A stretch of DNA of 5,737 bases from Deltaproteobacteria bacterium. Its GTDB lineage: Bacteria > Desulfobacterota_C > Deferrisomatia > Deferrisomatales > JACRMM01. The translations under genes and the position numbers were made by a program. Location of the stretch: the NCBI GenBank assembly GCA_016218905.1, contig JACRCS010000268.1:1-5737 (forward strand). The letters are read 5' to 3'. A model generated the notes under the pieces. The model was not told where the DNA came from and did not search any database. It saw nothing but the letters and a program-made list of their open reading frames with translations. Of this stretch, positions 1-3,603 are shown piece after piece; positions within the stretch are counted from its first letter, which is position 1; every line of letters begins with the position of its first letter.

Positions 1-43
1 TGGTCCGGCCGTTTCAAGCCCCGCGCCCCGCGCGGGGCGCGAC
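1..43 (-). CRISPR. Leader-proximal end of a CRISPR array (one full repeat)
   Basis: One 33-nt repeat unit occupies 11-43; bases 1-10 would be the leader-side edge of the first spacer, and the array continues beyond the left edge. Read on the minus strand, the unit starts GTCGC and ends TTGAAAC, which is the style of type I-C repeats. It contains a perfect 8-bp inverted repeat (CGCGCCCC / GGGGCGCG) around a GCGC loop, followed by an 11-nt tail GGGCTTGAAAC that would form the 5' handle of mature crRNAs. Only one copy is visible, so repetition cannot be seen here; the call rests on the repeat's form and on its position directly after cas2 and a leader. The hairpin suits cleavage by a Cas5-type processing enzyme, which is not encoded in the window. 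Confidence 0.85.
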
Positions 44-210
44 TGTCTTACCAAAACATCTGAAGATTACGGCAGATTTCGCGCCTCCGCCGCGAACCGC
101 CTCCGTTCAGGGGTCCAAGAACCGTTGGTCACATAGGCGATCTCTGAAAAATCCCCAGGAATCCAACACCGCGAACCCTCGCGGGTTTCGCTGTGCGCTT
201 GGGGTTCGCG
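44..210 (-). promoter_or_regulatory. CRISPR leader
   Basis: This is the 167-bp gap between the cas2 stop and the first repeat, and it holds no supportable gene. On the minus strand it starts just after cas2 with an 8-bp inverted repeat (GCGAACCC at 202-209, GGGTTCGC at 171-178, 23-bp spacer), followed by a T-rich stretch (GGGGATTTTTC), and ends AT-rich next to the repeat. Type I-C leaders often carry a GCGAACCCCAAG-like block just after cas2, and that block is present here (minus strand, near 209-198). The leader should hold the array promoter and direct Cas1-Cas2 integration to its repeat-side end. I could not identify a convincing -35/-10 pair. Confidence 0.75.
171..209. repeat. Inverted repeat in the leader next to cas2
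   Basis: GCGAACCC at 171-178 and GGGTTCGC at 202-209 are perfect 8-bp reverse complements separated by 23 bp. A related GCGAACC occurs again at 92-98. The position just after the cas2 stop suggests either a hairpin ending the cas transcript or a protein-binding site in the leader. No T-run follows on the minus strand, so a simple intrinsic terminator is unlikely. Confidence 0.6.
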
Positions 211-501
211 TCAGAAGACGAGCGGCCCCTCCTGGTCGATTGACGGCTTCGCCCCCACGTGCTCCACCCGGTGGCGCCAGTTCGCCCCCAGGAAGTAGAA
301 GCGCAAGCTGTCCTTGTCCGGGTCCATCTCGTCGATCAACTGCGCGCGCAGGGCCGTCCACTGCGCCGGATTCACCAGGCACTCGAACACCGAGAACTGC
401 ACCCGCTGTCCGTGGTTCAGACAGGTCTTCGCGATGCGCCGCAGGCGCCGGCGCCCCTCCTTGGTCTCGGTGTTTACGTCGTAGCTGACGAGCACGAACA
501 T
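211..501 (-). CDS. cas2: CRISPR-associated endoribonuclease-fold protein Cas2 (type I-C-like)
   Basis: This 96-residue protein is a full-length Cas2. Together with Cas1 it forms the integrase that inserts new spacers at the leader end of the array; Cas2 is the central dimer of that complex. It starts MFVLVSYDVNTETKEGRRRL, with the conserved Asp of the YDV motif (residue 8) after the first beta strand. It carries the RVQFSVFECLV and DSLRFYFLG segments of the ferredoxin-like fold, and ends ANWRHRVEHVGAKPSIDQEGPLVF, a tail typical of type I-C Cas2. The ATG at 501 lies 9 bp after the cas1 stop, and an AAGGTG ribosome-binding sequence lies within the end of cas1, so the two genes are probably cotranscribed and coupled. 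The leader and array follow immediately. No anomaly is seen in the gene. Confidence 0.97.
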   Translation of the reverse strand: MFVLVSYDVNTETKEGRRRLRRIAKTCLNHGQRVQFSVFECLVNPAQWTALRAQLIDEMDPDKDSLRFYFLGANWRHRVEHVGAKPSIDQEGPLVF

Positions 502-510
502 GCCGCACCT

Positions 511-1599
511 TCACCGCTGGATGTACGGTGGATAGCCGTCGAGGTCGCCGCGGATGTGGCGCGCCAGGAGGAGCGCCTGGGTGTGCCAGAGGAGCCCGAT
601 CGGCATCTTCTCTTGCAGGAACGGGTGCTCCACCACGTCTTGCTTCCGCTTCTGGTAGGCCAGGATCACCTCCTTTCGCGTATCGTCCTCCATCAATACG
701 GCCCCGGACTCGAGCTTCTGGAAACCGCGGGGCTTGACCTGCCCGAGGTTGATCAGCGACAGCGCCAGACGATCGGCAAACACGGGCCGGAACTCCTCCA
801 AGAGGTCCAGGGCCAGCCCCGGCCGGCCCGGGCGGTCGCGATGGAGGAAACCCACCGAGGGGTCGAGCCCCACGCACTCGAGAGCCCCCCGAATGTCGTG
901 GACGAGGAGCGTGTAGATGAACGAGAGGAGGCAGTTCACCGGATCCAGCGGCGGCCGGCGATTGCGGCCCGTGAAGCGGAATGCCTCGTCGGCGCAGGTC
1001 ACCAGGTGCTCGAAGACGCCGAAATAGAGGGCGCCGGCCTCGCCCTCGAGGCCGCGCAGCTCGTCGAGCCTGAGGCCGTCGGCCTGCATCCGCTCGAGGC
1101 ACCCCGACAGCCGGCCAGCCGTCGACCGGAGGCGCTCTCCCCGGCCGCCGGCCACGGAGGGCCCAGTGCCGCGGGCTCCAGGGATGGAGCAAGAGCGGCC
1201 GTCCTCACCGTGATCGCGGGCCGCCCGCAGGAGGACGTTTCGCGAGTTGGCGAGCTTGCCGGTCAGGACGAACCGGGCCATGGTCGCGCTCTTCTGCGGG
1301 TCGTCGGCCCACCGGTACTGCTCGCGGCGCAAGAGCACGTTGCCCGACACCGGGCCCTGCACCCGGGCCAAGAAGCGGCCCCTCTCGGTCAGAAACGACA
1401 CCGCCACGCCGTGCTCGGCGCAGTGGGCCATGAGCTGCGGGCTTAGGGACACCTGGCCGAAGCAGACCAGGCCGCCGAGGGTGTGGATGGGGATGCGGGC
1501 CTTGTCCTCCCGCTCGACGCGCACCAGCACGCACTCGCCGTCCTTGGCGAGGTACGAGCTCTGGGTGGTGATGAAGAGGGTGTTGAGGTGCTTCTTCAT
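511..1599 (-). CDS. cas1: CRISPR integrase Cas1 (type I-C-like) with an internal insertion
   Basis: Cas1 catalyses spacer integration with Cas2. This 362-residue copy starts MKKHLNTLFITTQSSYL, a typical I-C N-terminus; an in-frame Met nine residues upstream is possible, but GGAGG at 1604-1608 supports the ATG at 1599. Residues 1-90 form the beta-rich N-terminal domain (GRFLARVQGPVSGNVLLRR). The catalytic metal site is intact: E185 in LRGLEGEAG, H253 in GFLHRDRPGR and E268 in DLLEEFRP. The protein ends YPPYIQR as expected. It is about 18 residues longer than usual for I-C Cas1 (roughly 343-346). The excess is a Gly/Ser/Arg-rich stretch near residues 131-157, between RAARDH and ERLRSTAGRL, of which residues 134-150 are encoded by a 49-bp repeat shared with cas4. 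The insert is in frame and precedes the catalytic domain, so activity may be retained. It is separated from cas4 by plus-strand genes at 1657-2064. Confidence 0.96.
   Translation of the reverse strand: MKKHLNTLFITTQSSYLAKDGECVLVRVEREDKARIPIHTLGGLVCFGQVSLSPQLMAHCAEHGVAVSFLTERGRFLARVQGPVSGNVLLRREQYRWADDPQKSATMARFVLTGKLANSRNVLLRAARDHGEDGRSCSIPGARGTGPSVAGGRGERLRSTAGRLSGCLERMQADGLRLDELRGLEGEAGALYFGVFEHLVTCADEAFRFTGRNRRPPLDPVNCLLSFIYTLLVHDIRGALECVGLDPSVGFLHRDRPGRPGLALDLLEEFRPVFADRLALSLINLGQVKPRGFQKLESGAVLMEDDTRKEVILAYQKRKQDVVEHPFLQEKMPIGLLWHTQALLLARHIRGDLDGYPPYIQR
1151..1199. repeat. 49-bp dispersed element, copy inside cas1
   Basis: This segment matches 2472-2520 inside cas4 at 41 of 49 positions, with no gaps and in the same orientation. 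It covers Cas1 residues 134-150, exactly where this Cas1 is longer than its family. The copy begins GCCACGGAGG and ends AAGAGCGGC. Its internal arms (around GGGCCC at 1159-1164 and GGCTCC at 1174-1179) pair imperfectly. It is read in a different frame from the cas4 copy: another minus frame here gives AALAPSLEPAALGPP, which resembles the peptide read from the cas4 copy. Confidence 0.8.
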
Positions 1600-1603
1600 C
1601 GGG

Positions 1604-1608
1604 CCTCC
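1604..1608 (-). promoter_or_regulatory. Ribosome-binding site deciding the cas1 start
   Basis: On the minus strand GGAGG sits 4 nt before the ATG at 1599. This favours MKKHLNTLF as the start over the in-frame ATG at 1626, and it matches where I-C Cas1 proteins normally begin. Confidence 0.7.
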
Positions 1609-1656
1609 GCCATCATCCGCGAGCACCGGGCCTTGGGGCTTGTTGCGCCCGACCCG

Positions 1657-1808
1657 ATGCAGTACGGTGGAGCGTGCGGTGCGAACCTCGTCTCGAGCTC
1701 GCCAGAAGCCAGGGGCTTCCCGAACGCGAACTGAGAATCATCGAGGACGTCATCCAGGAGCACATCGATGACATCGCAAGCGCCTGGCATCGACACTTTC
1801 CCGGCTGA
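1657..1808 (+). pseudogene. Decayed remnant of a DUF4160-family gene
   Basis: Two plus-strand frames together read like the C-terminal part of a DUF4160 protein. Frame one (from 1657) gives MQYGGACGAN, resembling the family's HVxYGG segment. After a frameshift between about 1672 and 1683, the next frame gives EPRLELARSQGLPERELRII, then EDVIQEHIDDIASAWHRHF, and stops at 1806-1808, matching the family's ending (LARSRGF-RELR-I-E-AWHE-F). The N-terminal third, including the start, is absent; the sequence breaks off near 1655, close to the cas1 start. DUF4160 genes commonly sit directly upstream of, and overlap, DUF2442 genes, exactly as here (41-bp overlap). DUF4160/DUF2442 pairs are TA-like in organisation; I know of no firm biochemical function. 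The copy is truncated and frameshifted, so it is almost certainly not functional. Confidence 0.75.
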
Positions 1809-2064
1809 GGTGACCAACGTCTCCCGGCACGGTTTCTGGCTTCTGGCTGAGGGAGAGGAGCTGTTCCTCTCTTTCGAGAGCTTCCCCTGGTTTCTCGACG
1901 TCCGGCTGTCGGATCTCTTCGAGATCGAGCAGCCCCACCCGGACCACTTCCGCTGGCCAAAGCTCGACATCGATCTCACCTGCGACTCCATCCGCCACCC
2001 GGAGCGCTATCCCTTGGTGTCCAAGCACACCATGGCGGCCGTGCACGAGCCCGGCTCACCCTGA
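1768..2064 (+). CDS. DUF2442 domain-containing protein
   Basis: This 98-residue soluble protein has the DUF2442 pattern: AEVTNVSRHGFWLLAEGEEL, then LSFESFPWFLDVRLSDLFEI, PHPDHFRWPKLDIDLTCDSI and RHPERYPLVSK. Family members are small, lack membrane segments and usually accompany a DUF4160 partner; the pair is suspected to be TA-like, but I know of no demonstrated activity. The ATG at 1768 is preceded by AGGAG at 1756-1760 with 7-nt spacing, and the family's usual short N-terminal lead fits this start. Its upstream partner is decayed, so this would be an orphaned second gene. It runs opposite to the cas genes, and its last 9 bases overlap the 3' end of cas4. The last ten or so residues (MAAVHEPGSP) run past the usual family end. 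It has no obvious role in CRISPR immunity. Confidence 0.88.
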   Translation: MTSQAPGIDTFPAEVTNVSRHGFWLLAEGEELFLSFESFPWFLDVRLSDLFEIEQPHPDHFRWPKLDIDLTCDSIRHPERYPLVSKHTMAAVHEPGSP

Positions 2065-2781
2065 CGCCCCTTCGCCCGCGCTCACGGAGGCCTCTGCGAC
2101 CGCCCGGGCCAGGTACCGGGCCACCCGGCCTCCGCGTCCGGGCCCTGCGGTCTTCGGCAGGCACACTTCCACCAGCGAGCAACTCTCGCACTTCTTCGCA
2201 TACTCGGGCGGCGGCGTGCGGCCTTCAAGCAGCATCTGGTGGACGGCCGCCGCCGTCTCTTCGGTCTCGCGCCGAAGCGCCTCGTCGAGCGCCACCACCT
2301 CGCGGCGCTGCTCGCTACCATAGAAGAGAGCGGCCTCGGGGATCGAGACCCCGAGCATCTCCTCCAGACAGAGCGCCTGGGCGCAGAGCTGCACCCGATC
2401 CCAGTCCTCCCGCTTGCGCCGCCCCCGCTTGTGCTCCACCGGGTAGGGCTGCCACGAGCCGTCAGGCGACCGCCGCGGAGGGGCCAGCGCCGCGGGCCCC
2501 ACGGAGGGGGCAGGAGCGGCGTGGCGGTGAAACTCCACGACGTCGGCCTTGCCCGTGAGCCCCAGCCGCAGGCATCGGATCGGCAGGCCGAACGCCCGCT
2601 TCACGTCACGGCGCTTCTCCGCGCCCCCGGCGTCCACCCGCTCGTGGAGGACGCGGCCCTCGGCCGTGAGCCGGTTCTCCTCCCAGACCTGCTCCAGGTG
2701 GATCAGCGCGCACTGGCGCGGGCAGAAGAGCCAGTGCTGGAGGGCCGAGAGGGGGACGAGGTCGGACTCGGGGTAGGTCAT
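2056..2781 (-). CDS. cas4: CRISPR-associated exonuclease Cas4 (type I-C-like) with an internal insertion
   Basis: Cas4 is a RecB-like, iron-sulfur nuclease that trims prespacers and checks their PAM before Cas1-Cas2 integrates them. This 241-residue copy shows the four cluster cysteines: C20 in FCPRQC and C198, C201, C207 in the KKCESCSLVEVC segment. Nuclease residues are H47 (VLHERVD), D80 (GKADVVEF), E116 and K118 (PVEHKRG), and the QLCAQALCLEEMLGV motif near 131-145. It is about 20 residues longer than typical I-C Cas4. The extra is an Ala/Pro stretch at residues 88-103 (AAPAPSVGPAALAPPR), encoded by the 49-bp element shared with cas1 and lying between the D80 and E116 motifs. The ATG at 2781 is fixed by homology ([15 protein letters not shown]) and by the identical start of the duplicate at 3603. 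No good ribosome-binding site is placed for it: GGAGGAG lies over 20 nt upstream. This fits a gene once coupled to an upstream cas gene. Its 3' end overlaps DUF2442 by 9 bp. Confidence 0.95.
   Translation of the reverse strand: MTYPESDLVPLSALQHWLFCPRQCALIHLEQVWEENRLTAEGRVLHERVDAGGAEKRRDVKRAFGLPIRCLRLGLTGKADVVEFHRHAAPAPSVGPAALAPPRRSPDGSWQPYPVEHKRGRRKREDWDRVQLCAQALCLEEMLGVSIPEAALFYGSEQRREVVALDEALRRETEETAAAVHQMLLEGRTPPPEYAKKCESCSLVEVCLPKTAGPGRGGRVARYLARAVAEASVSAGEGASG
2472..2520. repeat. 49-bp dispersed element, copy inside cas4
   Basis: This is the second copy of the element at 1151-1199 (41 of 49 identical, same orientation, no gaps). It is the more structured copy: it begins GCCGC and ends GCGGC (reverse complements), contains GGGGCC at 2480-2485 and GGCCCC at 2495-2500 as a 6-bp stem with a 9-nt loop, and repeats CGGAGGGG internally at 2476 and 2502. 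It encodes Cas4 residues 88-103, a low-complexity Ala/Pro stretch not expected in the family. Confidence 0.8.
2657..2781. repeat. Direct repeat, cas4 copy (cas4 5' end)
   Basis: The first 125 bp of cas4 recur at 3480-3603 in the same orientation, with about eight substitutions and a net 1-bp loss. The pair brackets the TA operon, with corresponding ends 822 bp apart. Confidence 0.92.
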
Positions 2782-2823
2782 CGGGCGACTCGGCCGATCG
2801 AAAGCTCCTCCCGGCTCTCATGG

Positions 2824-2852
2824 TTGACACTCGTCGCACAGGATTCCAGAAT
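2824..2852 (+). promoter_or_regulatory. Promoter of the toxin-antitoxin operon
   Basis: A perfect -35 TTGACA at 2824-2829 is followed 17 bp later by a -10 CAGAAT at 2847-2852 (4 of 6 matches to TATAAT). The ATG of the antitoxin follows 40 bp later, preceded by AAAGGAG at 2879-2885. It points away from cas4, whose start is 42 bp to the left. Confidence 0.6.
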
Positions 2853-2877
2853 GCCTTCATTCGAGGCAGCTGAAGGC
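2853..2877. promoter_or_regulatory. Probable TA operator (inverted repeat)
   Basis: GCCTTCA at 2853-2859 and TGAAGGC at 2871-2877 are perfect 7-bp reverse complements with an 11-bp spacer. They lie immediately downstream of the -10 box, where autorepressing antitoxin or TA complexes commonly bind. Binding by this antitoxin is inferred. Confidence 0.5.
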
Positions 2878-2892
2878 CAAAGGAGCACGAAG

Positions 2893-3108
2893 ATGGACGC
2901 TGTACCACGTTTTTCGGACGTCGTAGAAGCCATCGAAACCCTCTCGCTGGAAGAGCAGGAGACGTTACTCGAGGTCGTCCACGGGCGCCTCGTCGAACGG
3001 CATCGCGAAAGGCTGGCCGCAGCCGTTGCCGAGGCGCGCGAGGAGTACGGGCGCGGCACGTGCCGCGCCACCACCGCCGATGACCTCATGGGCGAGATTC
3101 TGAAGTGA
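2893..3108 (+). CDS. Type II antitoxin, addiction-module family
   Basis: This 71-residue acidic, helical protein precedes and overlaps a RelE/YafQ-like toxin gene by 4 bp (GTGA), the standard order for a type II TA operon in which the antitoxin is translated first. Its N-terminal half (SDVVEAIETLSLEEQETLLE) resembles addiction-module antitoxins that begin with a predicted helix followed by LSLEEQ. The middle (ERHRERLAAAVAEAREEYGR) is a long charged helix, and the C-terminal ATTADDLMGEILK is the part likely to wrap the toxin. The ATG at 2893 has AAAGGAG 7 nt upstream. It would neutralise the toxin and, by family precedent, may repress its own promoter at the inverted repeat 2853-2877. It runs opposite to the cas genes. 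The family assignment rests on pattern and partner. Confidence 0.85.
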   Translation: MDAVPRFSDVVEAIETLSLEEQETLLEVVHGRLVERHRERLAAAVAEAREEYGRGTCRATTADDLMGEILK

Positions 3109-3386
3109 GGCGAGCGCTCCTTCGCTCCAACGCCTTTGTGCGTCACGCACGCCGTGCCGTTCGCGGGAACCCAGCGCTTGCCTCCGACCTTCAAGCGGCA
3201 CTCCAGCTTCTCGCCGAAGACTCCTTCCATCCGGCCCTCAAGACCCACAAGCTCAAGGGTGCGCTGGACGGCTCTTGGGCGTGTAGCGCCGGCTACGACC
3301 TGCGCATCGTGTTCTCGTTCGTCGAGCACGAGGGACAAGAAGCCATCCTCCTCGAAGCCGTCGGCACGCACGAAGAGGTCTACTGA
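3105..3386 (+). CDS. Type II toxin, RelE/YafQ-like mRNA interferase
   Basis: This 93-residue basic protein starts at GTG 3105, inside the antitoxin stop (GTGA overlap), so translation is probably coupled. RelE-superfamily toxins cleave mRNA at the ribosome. The sequence shows the two-helix N-terminus (SNAFVRHARRAVRGNPALAS, then LQAALQLLAED), followed by HPALKTHKLKG, GSWACSAGYDLRIVFSF and the closing GTHEEVY. By analogy with YafQ, H48 (KTHKLKG), D65/R67 (YDLRI) and H89 (GTHEEVY) are candidate catalytic residues, and all are present; the length is normal for the family. The module sits between cas4 and the cas4 fragment beside cas3, on the opposite strand. It would make loss of this part of the locus costly to the cell; that role is inferred. 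There is no sign of decay. Confidence 0.9.
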   Translation: MRRALLRSNAFVRHARRAVRGNPALASDLQAALQLLAEDSFHPALKTHKLKGALDGSWACSAGYDLRIVFSFVEHEGQEAILLEAVGTHEEVY

Positions 3387-3442
3387 GCGAGGCACCCTCC
3401 CTCCGTTTCCCCAATCGCCGAGACTTACCTGCTGCCATGCCC

Positions 3443-3460
3443 GAACGTATCCGTACGTTC
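3443..3460. other. Perfect hairpin after the toxin gene
   Basis: GAACGTA, TCCG, TACGTTC forms a perfect 7-bp stem with a 4-nt loop, 56 bp after the toxin stop and 20 bp before the cas4 fragment. No T-run follows on either strand, so an intrinsic terminator is doubtful. It could be a binding site or a mark left at the edge of the inserted segment. Nothing else is recognised in 3387-3479. Confidence 0.45.
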
Positions 3461-3479
3461 TCAACTCGCGCCCCCCGGT

Positions 3480-3603
3480 CCCTCGGCCGTGAGCCGGTTC
3501 TCCTCCCAGAGCTGCTCCAGGTGGATCAGCGCGCACTGGCGTGGACAGGTGAGCCAGTGCTGGAGGGCGGGAGAGGGATGAGGTCGGATTCGGGGTAGGT
3601 CAT
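3480..3603 (-). pseudogene. Truncated, frameshifted copy of the cas4 5' end
   Basis: This 124-bp stretch matches the first 125 bp of cas4 (2657-2781) with about eight substitutions and a net 1-bp loss. It opens with the same MTYPESDL, but the frameshift after about residue 11 gives [18 protein letters not shown] and a TGA after 25 codons. Read across the shift, the intended peptide still shows the first cluster cysteine motif (CPRQC) and [17 protein letters not shown]. The copy ends abruptly at 3480, where similarity to cas4 stops. Its ATG at 3603 overlaps the cas3 stop as ATGA, so cas3 and a cas4 gene were once, or still appear to be, translationally coupled here. It cannot make a functional nuclease. 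Confidence 0.92.

Noticed and set aside
107..1192. Long minus-strand frame of 361 codons across the leader, cas2 and cas1
   Set aside because: It is out of frame with cas1 and cas2 and is rich in Arg, Pro and Gly, the usual signature of an off-frame GC-rich read.
259..1446. Long plus-strand open frame (395 codons) antisense to cas2 and cas1
   Set aside because: It lies opposite two unmistakable cas genes, its product matches nothing I recognise, and GC-rich genes routinely leave long open antisense frames.
1600..1626. Upstream alternative start for cas1
   Set aside because: GGAGG before the ATG at 1599 and the family's normal N-terminus support the shorter protein.
1850..1880. Inverted repeat GAGAGGA/TCCTCTC
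   Set aside because: It lies within the DUF2442 coding sequence and encodes a conserved GEELFLSF stretch, so coding constraint explains it.
2778..3536. Minus-strand frame of 252 codons ending at the cas4 ATG, considered as a possible cas7 tail
   Set aside because: Most of it is antisense to the TA operon, and its last residues (REELSIGRVAR) do not resemble a Cas7 C-terminus.
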